A stretch of 64,000 bases of DNA from Ktedonobacterales bacterium (GTDB lineage: Bacteria; Chloroflexota; Ktedonobacteria; Ktedonobacterales; Ktedonobacteraceae), in the NCBI GenBank assembly GCA_027451525.1, contig DAIDJF010000009.1:1-64000 (forward strand), read 5' to 3'. Positions 19,593 through 27,119 of this stretch are shown here, in pieces. Every line of letters begins with the position of its first letter. The first letter of the stretch is position 1. A program made the translations under genes and the position numbers. The notes beneath the pieces are model-generated. The model had not been told where the DNA came from, ran no database searches, and worked only from the letters and a program-made list of their open reading frames with translations.

Positions 19593-19602
19593 GTTTGCGT
19601 GG

Positions 19603-19631
19603 GCAAGGAGAGATATGGCGTCTCTTCTTGC
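19603..19631 (+). terminator. Stem-loop at the end of the oxidase operon
   Basis: Arms 19603–19613 and 19621–19631 pair over 11 bp with one G–U, loop of 7. It lies 11 bp after the last stop codon. Only a weak TTTT follows, so termination may be partial. Confidence 0.45.
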
Positions 19632-19846
19632 TCATCGCTGTTTTCAGTCTCCCTTGTTCTGCTTTTCTCCCAAAAATCCCCAAGCATATTTGTTACTTTT
19701 AAGTGTATTCGCGCGTAGAATCACCTACAACTTATATAAGCACATGCTGTCATTTGTAGAGATGAGAAGAGTGTCCAGTGGTAATACATGTAATGAAAAA
19801 AGCTCCCGCTTACTTGGCGATTGCGATAAAGGTGTGTATACTGATG

Positions 19847-19855
19847 TGGTATAGT
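19847..19855 (+). promoter_or_regulatory. Extended −10 promoter for the GNAT gene
   Basis: TGGTATAGT lies 45 bp before the ATG at 19900. There is no good −35. The same sequence occurs before the small gene at 26492. Confidence 0.45.
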
Positions 19856-19899
19856 CAATAAAATACGTTGCGCGACTCTATACATACTAAGGATAAATA

Positions 19900-20775
19900 A
19901 TGAACAAGGAAGAAAAACATGGTTTATATATGCGACAGGTGCTACATGCGGCAGAATTGGCAGAGATAGAGCATCTTGCGCATATATGTAATACCTGCGA
20001 TGGACTAGATTTGAAGTTGAATTGGGAAGTGCTACGCACGCGCCCTGGTGACCAAACAAATGATTTTCTCTATTATCAAAACGGGCAGCTTGTTGGTTAT
20101 CTCCCCCTCTTTGTTTTTAACGCGACTGAGGCTGAAATCAGTGGGATGGTTCATCCTGACTATCGGAGGCAAGGTATCTTCACGCAACTGCTGGCATCGG
20201 CAAAGAAAGAATGTTATGCGCGTGGTCTACAAAAGCTGGTTTTTATTGTAGAGCATCTATCGTCGTCTGGACACTGTTTTGTAGACGCTTTACAAGCTCA
20301 ATATCACCATTCTGAGTATAAGATGGTGTTGGGCCTCTCTCCAAACACAGAATTGTCCGCAATTCCTCTCGAATTCAGGCGCGCGGTCGCTACTGAATGC
20401 GCGACTCTTGCGCATATTACCGCTGTATCCTTTGATTTAAACGAACAAGATATTGACTGGTATACGCCGCAGAGTTTGCAAGCACCGCGCAGACATTTTT
20501 ACGTGGCACTCCTCAATGGAGCCTATGTGGGCAAGGTTGATGTGACCTTTGGTGAAGATGAGGCTTTCATTTATGGTTTTGGCGTATTGCCCGAATATCG
20601 GCGGCGCGGCTATGGCAGACAAATTTTGCTACTGACTATTCAAGATATTCTTACGCATGGGCAACAACAGATTGCACTGGAAGTTGCTGTCGAAAATGAA
20701 CGTGCACTAGAACTCTATCACTCTTGTGGTTTCCAGGAGATAAGTCGTTACAATTACTATGTGCTTCCTCTATAG
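19900..20775 (+). CDS. Tandem GNAT N-acetyltransferase
   Basis: A 291-residue protein with two GNAT folds. The first acetyl-CoA-binding signature is MVHPDYRRQGIFTQLL (about 87–102). The second, better preserved, is VLPEYRRRGYGRQIL (about 228–242) followed by VENERALELYHSCGF, the classic GNAT C-terminal motif. The enzymes transfer acetyl groups from acetyl-CoA to amines. The substrate (antibiotic, peptide or metabolite) cannot be predicted. AAGGA precedes the ATG. It is a single-gene unit with its own promoter, between the oxidase operon and a YbjN-like gene. Confidence 0.85.
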   Translation: MNKEEKHGLYMRQVLHAAELAEIEHLAHICNTCDGLDLKLNWEVLRTRPGDQTNDFLYYQNGQLVGYLPLFVFNATEAEISGMVHPDYRRQGIFTQLLASAKKECYARGLQKLVFIVEHLSSSGHCFVDALQAQYHHSEYKMVLGLSPNTELSAIPLEFRRAVATECATLAHITAVSFDLNEQDIDWYTPQSLQAPRRHFYVALLNGAYVGKVDVTFGEDEAFIYGFGVLPEYRRRGYGRQILLLTIQDILTHGQQQIALEVAVENERALELYHSCGFQEISRYNYYVLPL

Positions 20776-21100
20776 TGTGCTTCTATTTTTTAGCTGCGAG
20801 CAGAGAGATACAGCAGAAAAGAAGCTGGAACCTTCGGGCTGGCATTTGATTTTTTCTAGTGCTAGGTTAAATTGACAAGTTTTCAAGAAAGTGGCATACT
20901 ATTTTAAGAAGAGTATAGAGGACTGGGGGAGACAAGGCTCTTTGTGCTTCACTGCGATTTACTTCGCGCGTTCTCTTAAGAAGATGCATCGTATTTTGAA
21001 AAAGGATGCTATTTAGGCCCGTCTGATAAAGTAACGATGGCTCGACAGGAAGCAAATAGGTTGCTACCAACAATGTGATTGCTTGGGAAGGAGATATCAT
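20776..21100 (+). promoter_or_regulatory. Intergenic region with strong promoter and ~195-nt leader
   Basis: A −35 TTGACA (20872–20877), 17-bp spacer and CATACT (20895–20900) preceded by TG form a good promoter. The leader to the YbjN-like gene is about 195 nt and contains two copies of TTAAGAAGA (near 20903 and 20975). I recognise no riboswitch in it. Confidence 0.55.
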
Positions 21101-21544
21101 ATGCCAGTTGTGCGTACATTTGATCGTAGCATGATTGAAAAGGCGATACGTTCCTTTGATCTCAAGTTTCTTCGAGATGAGGACGATGATTTCGTAGTGC
21201 GCTTTGGGCGTGGAAAGAATCTCGCTTATGATCTCGTCTTTTTGTTTTCGTTAGGTGGAAAGAATAGCGAGATTTTTCAGATCCAAATTGTTGCCGACTA
21301 CGATATTCCCAGGCGCGACTGGGGAAAGACGTTACTGGCCTGCAATAAGTGGAATAAAGAGAAACGCTGGCCAAAGGCCTATCTATCAATGAAAGACGCG
21401 GAAGGGGAGGGCAGCATCGTGCTAGAGGCCCAGATTGATATGGAGAAGGGCATTCACCAGGAGTTTGTGGACCAGTTTACGGGCGCAATTCTAGCGGCTG
21501 GGCTGGAATTTTGGCGGTGGGTAGTCCAGGATGAAGGTTTGTAA
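21101..21544 (+). CDS. YbjN-like domain protein
   Basis: A 147-residue soluble protein resembling the YbjN family, whose fold is related to type III secretion chaperones. Features are the N-terminal FDRSMIEKAIRSFDL helix, the LLACNKWNKEKRWPKAYL segment with the conserved N-W pattern, and the C-terminal DQFTGAILAAGLEFWRWV helix. YbjN proteins are implicated in stress or motility regulation in enterobacteria; the function here is unknown. AAGGAGA 6 bp upstream fixes the ATG at 21101. It is followed by a strong terminator, so it is monocistronic. Confidence 0.75.
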   Translation: MPVVRTFDRSMIEKAIRSFDLKFLRDEDDDFVVRFGRGKNLAYDLVFLFSLGGKNSEIFQIQIVADYDIPRRDWGKTLLACNKWNKEKRWPKAYLSMKDAEGEGSIVLEAQIDMEKGIHQEFVDQFTGAILAAGLEFWRWVVQDEGL

Positions 21545-21574
21545 TCTCTACTTGTCTTGTCTCATCTTACCTCT

Positions 21575-21628
21575 GCCTGCGCTCTCCTTTAAGATCGTAT
21601 GCGAAAAGGAGAGCGCAGGCGTCTTTTA
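21575..21628 (+). terminator. Strong rho-independent terminator
   Basis: A 16-bp perfect stem (21575–21590 with 21605–21620), 14-base loop, then CTTTTAT. It ends the YbjN-like transcript 30 bp after the stop. Confidence 0.9.
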
Positions 21629-21678
21629 TCAAAACGAGAGTTGTTGCGCACCCGTGTTCTGCGTGAGAGGTAATACTG

Positions 21679-22599
21679 ATGGCAGCCGTACCAATTTGTA
21701 AAGGCTGTGGACAACCTATTTTAGGTAGTTATATGATGGCCTTAAACGCACTCTGGCATCCTGAGCATTTTGTCTGTACTGCCTGTAAACGCCCAATTAA
21801 AGATCAAAGCTTTAACCTGGACCCGCAGGGACAACCATATCACTCCGCTTGTTTTGTGCAGCACGTCGCTCCACGTTGTGCATTGTGTGGAAAACCGCTG
21901 ACAAGCGAATTTCTGCTTGATCAATGGGGTACAAAGTATTGTAAAGAGCATCAACAACAGTATCGTCCATGTGTCTACTGTGGTCGGTTAGTTACTCCGC
22001 AGCAACGCGCACAGGACACGCGGCACGAAAATGTCCGTTGCCCTGTTTGCCGCAGTAGTGCTATCGAGACAACTGAAGAGGCGCAACCGTTGTTTCAATT
22101 GGTAAAGCAATGGGTTGGTACGCAGGGGTTGCATTATGGGAATGTGCATGTCATCCTGGAGCTATGTGATTATGCGCGCCTGACGCAATATCTGCGCTCG
22201 CGTGTCGAGTCACACGCGCTCGGCGTAACGATGAGTTCGATGTACAGTGAGAATGGGCAACTGGTGCGTAGTGAAGTGGATAAAATTGCTATTCTACATG
22301 GGTTGCCCGCAATGTTATTTCGTGGTGTCGTGGCTCATGAACTGGGCCATGCCTGGCTGACTGTTCATGGTATTAAGAGTTTGGCGGCCTGGGAGGAAGA
22401 GGGTTTTTGTGAACTCCTTGCCTTTCGCTACTATAACACCTTATTAGGCGATGAAGCCCATTACCATACTGAGCGTATCTTGCGCAATCCTGACCGCACC
22501 TATGGTGAGGGTTTTCGCTGCGTGCGTGTGATCGCCGACCGTGTTGGTTTTGCGCAACTACTGCACACGCTTCAGACAACCAGGCATCTCCCAGTATAG
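21679..22599 (+). CDS. LIM-domain / DA1-like zinc metallopeptidase
   Basis: A 306-residue protein combining Zn-binding modules with a DA1-like peptidase domain. Residues 7–58 form a LIM domain (C7, C10, H27/H30, C33, C36, H55, C58). Further Cys/His pairs follow at C67/C70, C88/H91, C98/C101 and C121/C124. The peptidase domain (about 135–306) has HELGHAWL at 220–227 and an EEEGFCELLAF helix (239–249) that supplies the third zinc ligand. This matches the HExxH plus VEEGICQ pattern of plant DA1, a ubiquitin-activated peptidase. The bacterial substrate is unknown. No signal peptide is present, so it is cytoplasmic. GAGAGG precedes the ATG. Confidence 0.85.
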   Translation: MAAVPICKGCGQPILGSYMMALNALWHPEHFVCTACKRPIKDQSFNLDPQGQPYHSACFVQHVAPRCALCGKPLTSEFLLDQWGTKYCKEHQQQYRPCVYCGRLVTPQQRAQDTRHENVRCPVCRSSAIETTEEAQPLFQLVKQWVGTQGLHYGNVHVILELCDYARLTQYLRSRVESHALGVTMSSMYSENGQLVRSEVDKIAILHGLPAMLFRGVVAHELGHAWLTVHGIKSLAAWEEEGFCELLAFRYYNTLLGDEAHYHTERILRNPDRTYGEGFRCVRVIADRVGFAQLLHTLQTTRHLPV

Positions 22600-22655
22600 T
22601 AGGCATAGTGAACAGTTTCAATCGCTGTGAGAAACTTGTCATGAAGAGCGCGGCG

Positions 22656-22680
22656 TGCTACACTGCAATGAAGTGTAGCA
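22656..22680 (+). terminator. Stem-loop between DA1-like and PRC–BON genes
   Basis: A 9-bp perfect stem (22656–22664 with 22672–22680), 7-base loop, no T-run. A TATACT −10-like box follows at 22687. It may be a weak terminator or a regulatory hairpin. Confidence 0.4.
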
Positions 22681-22732
22681 TATCGCTATACTCTTTCTTT
22701 ATTCTCAAAATGGAACGAAGCGAGATACTTAC

Positions 22733-23734
22733 ATGGAGCAAACAACATTAATCTCTGAAATGCAAAAGTTCCGCTTTGGCAGCAAAATATTTTGTTCCGA
22801 TGGCGAATATGGCGTATTGACGCAGGTCGGATTCGATGCTGCTACAAAACAACTCACACATATAGGTCTTAAGGCGGGGCGGCTTTTTGCAAAAACAATG
22901 TATCTACCTTATGAAAGCGTGGTAGACGCGGGTAGTGATGGTGTACGTCTACGTGTTGCATTTGCGGATATGGTGGAAACTGGGAAGGTTGAAACGAAGG
23001 CAACGCTTCTTGATCATAAAAGTGTTATCCAGCTTGAGGGAGCCAGTGGGCGTGGTTCGCTGGTCCTGGTGGCTGTTCACCCAGATAATGGGGCGTTGGC
23101 CTATCTTGTTGCGCATGGTGTACACGCTGGACAAGATACGCTGTTCCCCAGGGATACCATCAAAGCCATAACAGCGGAGCGAGCCATCATTGCATTGAAC
23201 GACGAGGCATTGCAGAAAATGCCACTCTATCGCCCGGATAGCGTTTTACAGCAAGAGGTTGAGCAGATTCTCTTCGATATAACCCCACTACATGTCGATT
23301 TTCCTGGTATGGCGATACGTGTACTGGATAGTGTCTTATATCTCGATGGCAATATCTCTAGCTCGCTACGTGGCGATCTCGCGGTCGATCAGGCGGCAGG
23401 CGTAGAGGGGCTGTTGGAAATCAAGAACCGTCTGGTTGGTGACGATCAGCTTGCCGCTGACCTGGCACTGGCTCTCGGTCGTGATCCTCGTACCCATGAC
23501 CTGCCAATGGGGGTATACCCACGTCTGGGAGCGGTGCGATTGAGTGGAGCTGTGCATAATGAGGGGCAAAAGGCGGCGGCTGAAGAAATTGCGCGCAAAT
23601 TTCCTGGCGTGCGCTCGGTCATCAACGATGTGATCATAGACCCGAAGGCCGATATGCTGCGTGTCATGTCTGCTCCCGAGGGTGGCGAAGCGTCGGACAA
23701 AGTGCCGGGCAGCTATGTAAGACATACCAAATAA
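22733..23734 (+). CDS. PRC-barrel and BON-domain protein
   Basis: A 333-residue soluble protein. The N-terminus (about 10–70: FGSKIFCSDGEYGVLTQV … LPYESV) resembles a PRC barrel. A second similar beta segment spans about 95–150. The C-terminal part holds two BON domains: the first with VLDSVLYLDGNISS and GLLEIKNRLVGD (about 200–245), the second with RLGAVRLSGAVHNEGQKAAAEE and FPGVRSVINDVIID (about 260–305). BON domains bind phospholipids or oligomerise and are common in stress-response proteins. No signal peptide is seen. Function is unknown. It is convergent with the PLP enzyme. Confidence 0.75.
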   Translation: MEQTTLISEMQKFRFGSKIFCSDGEYGVLTQVGFDAATKQLTHIGLKAGRLFAKTMYLPYESVVDAGSDGVRLRVAFADMVETGKVETKATLLDHKSVIQLEGASGRGSLVLVAVHPDNGALAYLVAHGVHAGQDTLFPRDTIKAITAERAIIALNDEALQKMPLYRPDSVLQQEVEQILFDITPLHVDFPGMAIRVLDSVLYLDGNISSSLRGDLAVDQAAGVEGLLEIKNRLVGDDQLAADLALALGRDPRTHDLPMGVYPRLGAVRLSGAVHNEGQKAAAEEIARKFPGVRSVINDVIIDPKADMLRVMSAPEGGEASDKVPGSYVRHTK

Positions 23735-23757
23735 TACGGTAGACGACGAGTCAGCGA

Positions 23758-23791
23758 TATGGCCTGGGTGCGCTATGGCATCCAGGCCATA
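23758..23791. terminator. Bidirectional stem-loop between convergent genes
   Basis: A 10-bp perfect stem (23758–23767 with 23782–23791) lies between the BON gene and the convergent PLP-enzyme gene. No strong T-run occurs on either strand. Confidence 0.5.
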
Positions 23792-23795
23792 CTGC

Positions 23796-25019
23796 TTATT
23801 GAAGTGCCTGATCGAGGTCGCGAATAATATCCTCAACCTGTTCTATGCCCACAGAGAGGCGAATACACCCCTCCGTAATTCCCATCTGCTGGCGTTCGCG
23901 CTGGCTCAGCGAACGATGCGATGACATCGGGGGATAGCTGACAAGGGAGAAGACATCACCCAGAGTCGTTGCTGGCAGACAAAGTTCGAGGCGATCCATA
24001 AAGCGGTAGGCGGCTTCACGGGTTTGCTCTTTTAATTCAAAAGACAGCAAGCCACCGAAATGCTCACTTTTCAGCAAGGTTGTTGCTAGCGCATGGTGAG
24101 GATGTTGCGTGAGGCCGGGATAATGAACGCGCTCAACGGCTGAATGTTTCTGCAAGAAATAGGCCACCTGCATAGCGTTTTGGCATTGGCGTTCCATGCG
24201 CAGGGCCAGGGTACGTAGGCCACGTAGCATTAGGTGAGACTCGAAAGGACTCAACATGGCTCCGAACATGGTGGCGTAAGTACGGGCCTGATTGAGCAAG
24301 GCGTTGCTGGCACTGATAACAATGCCTCCGTTACTATCACCGTGTCCGCCAATATATTTTGTTGCGCTATGTACAACCAGATCAATACCATGCTCGATGG
24401 GACGCAGCAAGTAAGGCGTCGTAAATGTGCTATCGACGACAGTCACTGCTCCTACGGCGCGCGCGGCTGCGCTGATCTTGTCCAGGTCTGCGACTTTGAC
24501 CAGTGGATTGGAAAGCGTCTCCAGATAGATGACATCAGGCTGCTCATTTTCGATGAGAGAGGAGACACGCTCATTGCAAAGATCGGCAAGCACAATGGTG
24601 ACACCTGTAGGCTCAAATACCTTGCGTAAAAGACCAATGCTGGGACCATAGAGATCTTGTGAAGCGAGAACCTTTGTGCCTGTAGTGAGTCCTGCTGCTG
24701 TCAACGCGGTATGGATAGCCGCCATGCCTGAGCCGAAGGCAAGCGCACCAACACCGCGCTCCGCTTGTTTTAGCGCATCTTCTAATGCATAAGAGTTGGG
24801 ATTGCCCTGACGTGCATAGACATAGGCTTGTTCGCCAGTCGGTGTGATGCCGTTGAAGGCTTGATCGAGTGCATGCGCACTGTTATGAACATATGTGGTG
24901 CTGGCATAGATAGGATGAACGGTAGGAAGCCCTGCTGATGCAGCGGGTGGTTTGCAAATGCCTCCATGGATCAGTTGTGTTTCCAATGACCAGGATGTTG
25001 TTTCGTCAGTGTGTGTCAT
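23796..25019 (-). CDS. Cys/Met metabolism PLP-dependent enzyme (MetB/MetC/MGL family)
   Basis: A 407-residue fold-type I PLP enzyme. The PLP lysine is K221 in HSATKYIGGHGD. VDSTFTTPYLLRP and SLGD-like TLGDVFSLVSYPP are also diagnostic, and the C-terminus ends RLSVGIEQVEDIIRDLDQAL. Members act as cystathionine gamma-synthase, beta/gamma-lyase, O-acylhomoserine sulfhydrylase or methionine gamma-lyase; I cannot choose among these from sequence. A GAGAGG sequence precedes the ATG. The next gene upstream on the same strand, 69 bp away, is a redoxin-like gene. Confidence 0.85.
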   Translation of the reverse strand: MTHTDETTSWSLETQLIHGGICKPPAASAGLPTVHPIYASTTYVHNSAHALDQAFNGITPTGEQAYVYARQGNPNSYALEDALKQAERGVGALAFGSGMAAIHTALTAAGLTTGTKVLASQDLYGPSIGLLRKVFEPTGVTIVLADLCNERVSSLIENEQPDVIYLETLSNPLVKVADLDKISAAARAVGAVTVVDSTFTTPYLLRPIEHGIDLVVHSATKYIGGHGDSNGGIVISASNALLNQARTYATMFGAMLSPFESHLMLRGLRTLALRMERQCQNAMQVAYFLQKHSAVERVHYPGLTQHPHHALATTLLKSEHFGGLLSFELKEQTREAAYRFMDRLELCLPATTLGDVFSLVSYPPMSSHRSLSQRERQQMGITEGCIRLSVGIEQVEDIIRDLDQALQ

Positions 25020-25088
25020 GCCAATCCTCTCGTTGTGGGTAATGTAGGTTATCTCGTCTTTGGTGCGTCATTGCACTGGTTGCAGCCA

Positions 25089-25586
25089 TCAAGGGGTGCA
25101 TAGACTATTCAGATAGCGCAACGATGCAAGCAATTCATCAATTGTGGGTAGCTCTTCCTCGTGTTGTGCAATCCACTGCTGATACAGTGCGCCATAGCGG
25201 TCGGCAAGCACGATACAAGGCGTATATTGCTCTTGATCCGCAAGGGTATAACGTGTACTGACATGGCGTGTCTTGTCTGCTAACAGTGGGAAGGGCAGAT
25301 GCAATGCTTCTTGCACGCCCAAATTTACCAGCACAGGCATAGTTGTGATAGCTAAGATGGCACACTGCTCTTCGCGAAATGCCTGATAATGGGCGGCGAA
25401 GGCGCGCAATACACCACGAGACTCACGCTCTTGTGGGTCGTTGATAAAGATGAGTACTATGTGTTCGCGTTGTTTATAGTCCCAAGGACTGTGTGCCATA
25501 CCATCAGGGCCGGGTAAAGAGAATGCTGGAATGATCTGACCAGTAGCCAATAACGGCTGTCCCTGATGCAAATGTTCAGATGTCAT
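25089..25586 (-). CDS. Redoxin-domain protein lacking the peroxidatic cysteine
   Basis: A 165-residue thioredoxin-fold protein similar to AhpC/TSA proteins: IIPAFSLPGPDG, then HIVLIFINDPQERES, then AILAITT and LPFPLLADKTRHVSTRY. The position where the peroxidatic Cys normally sits (after FxxxxxTxxC) is occupied by NDPQERES. The remaining Cys are elsewhere (EEQC, TPC, SLC). It is therefore unlikely to be a classical peroxidase. The ATG at 25586 is chosen because GAAGGA is 8 bp upstream; the frame runs 53 codons further without support. It is divergent from yjjX. Confidence 0.65.
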   Translation of the reverse strand: MTSEHLHQGQPLLATGQIIPAFSLPGPDGMAHSPWDYKQREHIVLIFINDPQERESRGVLRAFAAHYQAFREEQCAILAITTMPVLVNLGVQEALHLPFPLLADKTRHVSTRYTLADQEQYTPCIVLADRYGALYQQWIAQHEEELPTIDELLASLRYLNSLCTP

Positions 25587-25832
25587 GCATGTTTCCTTCG
25601 TCTGCTGGCGAGCTGCCCGCGATTTTGTAATGCCCAAGTGAGCTATATCTTTCTTATGATACATTACACGATATTGTACAAGGCAAATTTTCAGCACGGA
25701 CAAGCGAGTAGCCAGATATTCTGGTGTGGGTAGAGCAGTTGTCACAAGCTTTGCTATGCATTATACCCTCTTGCATGACCTGTTGTATGGACTATTCCGT
25801 TGTTATTTTATGTTCCACAAAGGAAAAACAAG

Positions 25833-26378
25833 ATGCTCACAAAAATGATCGTTGCGTCTATGAATCCGGTAAAGATACGTGCAGCCCTTATGGGCTTTCA
25901 AGCGATGTTTCCTGCGCATGTCTGTGCGATAGAAGGCAGGCATATTCCATCAGGCGTCTCAGCGCAACCACGTTCAGAGGAAGAGACGCTATGCGGAGCC
26001 AGAAACCGTGCCGAGAATGCGCGTACCATGTATCCAACTGTGGATTACTGGGTAGGGATCGAGGGCGGAATTGAAGAAGTTGCGGGTGGTATGGTAGCTT
26101 TTGCCTGGGTAGTCGTACTATCGCACACGCTGCGCGGGGAGGCACGAACAGCAACATTTTTCTTGCCTGATGCCGTTGCAGCACTCGTGCGTGCGGGCAA
26201 AGAGTTGGGTGAGGCTGACGATATCATTTTTCAGCGCATGAATTCCAAGCAAGAAGATGGGGCAGTTGGTCTACTCACGGGTCAGGTCATAGATCGCATG
26301 GAGCTGTATAAAAGTGCGGTAGTTTTAGCCTGTATCCCGTTCAAAAATCCCCAACTTTACGCGACCCCAGAACAATAG
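25833..26378 (+). CDS. Inosine/xanthosine triphosphatase, YjjX family
   Basis: A 181-residue protein of the YjjX (DUF84) family, which hydrolyses the non-canonical nucleotides ITP and XTP to protect nucleic acids. Diagnostic motifs are ASMNPVK near the N-terminus, QPRSEEETLCGARNRAENA, GIEGGIE, and the C-terminal SKQEDGAVGLLTG with RMELYKSAVVLACIPF. The ATG at 25833 follows AAGGA by 8 bp; an upstream TTG (25800) has no such site. Single gene, divergent from the redoxin gene. Confidence 0.9.
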   Translation: MLTKMIVASMNPVKIRAALMGFQAMFPAHVCAIEGRHIPSGVSAQPRSEEETLCGARNRAENARTMYPTVDYWVGIEGGIEEVAGGMVAFAWVVVLSHTLRGEARTATFFLPDAVAALVRAGKELGEADDIIFQRMNSKQEDGAVGLLTGQVIDRMELYKSAVVLACIPFKNPQLYATPEQ

Positions 26379-26441
26379 CGCGTGTTGGAAGGCTAAAAAG
26401 GGTTGTGAAAAAATGTGTGTGATGAGTATCGTTGTCGCATA

Positions 26442-26450
26442 TGGTATAGT
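26442..26450 (+). promoter_or_regulatory. Extended −10 promoter of the small Cys-pair gene
   Basis: TGGTATAGT lies 42 bp before the ATG at 26492, the same sequence seen before the GNAT gene. It may show the preferred promoter form in this genome. Confidence 0.45.
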
Positions 26451-26491
26451 GTGTGCAACGCGAAAAAGACGGATCATAGAGGAGAAAAACA

Positions 26492-26896
26492 ATGCCGATT
26501 TGCCCAATTTGTGATGATACAGGTCTGCAAAATTCAGATTCGAGCAATCCAGAGTTTTGTTATTGTGCAGCGGGAAAACAGGCAAGACGCCAGTGGGAGG
26601 CGAGCCGGGGGCAAAGCAGGGGAGGTAAGCAACCGAAGCCTGCGAGTTTCATTGATATTGCGCAGTTAGAGCAGGTCAATGCCAGTGTAGACGCAATGCG
26701 TGCATCTCTTCTTGGTAGCCAAACGAGTGAAACGACGGCTCCAGCGAAGCATCCAGCAATCCAGTTGTTGTATCAGGTCGCACATGCAGGGCATGAAGTA
26801 TCGGTAGTGGAGGCCACGCAACTGTATGATCTGGCGAAAACGCTGGAAGCCTTTCTTGGCGGAATGGCCTTAGTTGGAAGAAATCAAAAACGGTAA
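26492..26896 (+). CDS. Small protein with N-terminal Cys cluster, unknown function
   Basis: A 134-residue protein beginning MPICPICDDTGLQ and continuing FCYCAAGKQ, i.e. CxxC and CxC pairs about 20 residues apart that probably bind one zinc ion, like a DnaJ-type or zinc-ribbon knuckle. A basic, Gln/Gly-rich stretch (about 27–50) and two predicted helices follow. I do not recognise the family. GGAGA precedes the ATG by 8 bp and the gene has its own promoter. The next gene downstream also starts with a CxxC ribbon, but the two appear to be transcribed separately. Confidence 0.65.
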   Translation: MPICPICDDTGLQNSDSSNPEFCYCAAGKQARRQWEASRGQSRGGKQPKPASFIDIAQLEQVNASVDAMRASLLGSQTSETTAPAKHPAIQLLYQVAHAGHEVSVVEATQLYDLAKTLEAFLGGMALVGRNQKR

Positions 26897-26949
26897 TAGA
26901 AGATAGAGCTGTAATAACGGCTGATGATTAGCACAAATGGGTGAGTATA

Positions 26950-26979
26950 TTGACAAATCTGTCTGCTTTCTTCTATACT
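26950..26979 (+). promoter_or_regulatory. Consensus promoter TTGACA–18–TATACT
   Basis: TTGACA (26950–26955) and TATACT (26974–26979) separated by 18 bp form one of the best sigma-A promoters in the window. Transcription would start near 26986, upstream of the hairpin at 27023. Confidence 0.7.
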
Positions 26980-26985
26980 TGCTCC

Positions 26986-27056
26986 GTAATTATACTCTAG
27001 TATGGCTTATAGCTTGTACAAGGCTCCGAGTTAGTTACTAACTCGGAGCTTTATTT
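26986..27056 (+). ncRNA. Possible short RNA or attenuated leader
   Basis: A consensus promoter is followed only about 70 nt later by a complete terminator hairpin, leaving a short transcript with no ORF. It could be a small RNA or an attenuator controlling the pseudokinase gene 60 bp downstream. No alternative anti-terminator pairing was found by eye. Confidence 0.4.
27023..27056 (+). terminator. Terminator hairpin upstream of the pseudokinase gene
   Basis: An 11-bp perfect stem (27023–27033 with 27039–27049), 5-base loop and TTTATTTG tail. It precedes, rather than follows, a gene and may act as an attenuator. Confidence 0.8.
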
Positions 27057-27119
27057 GTATATTTATTCCGTAACCTGCAGAACGTATATCCTATGCTTAT
27101 GCAGAAGGAGGGTTATTTT

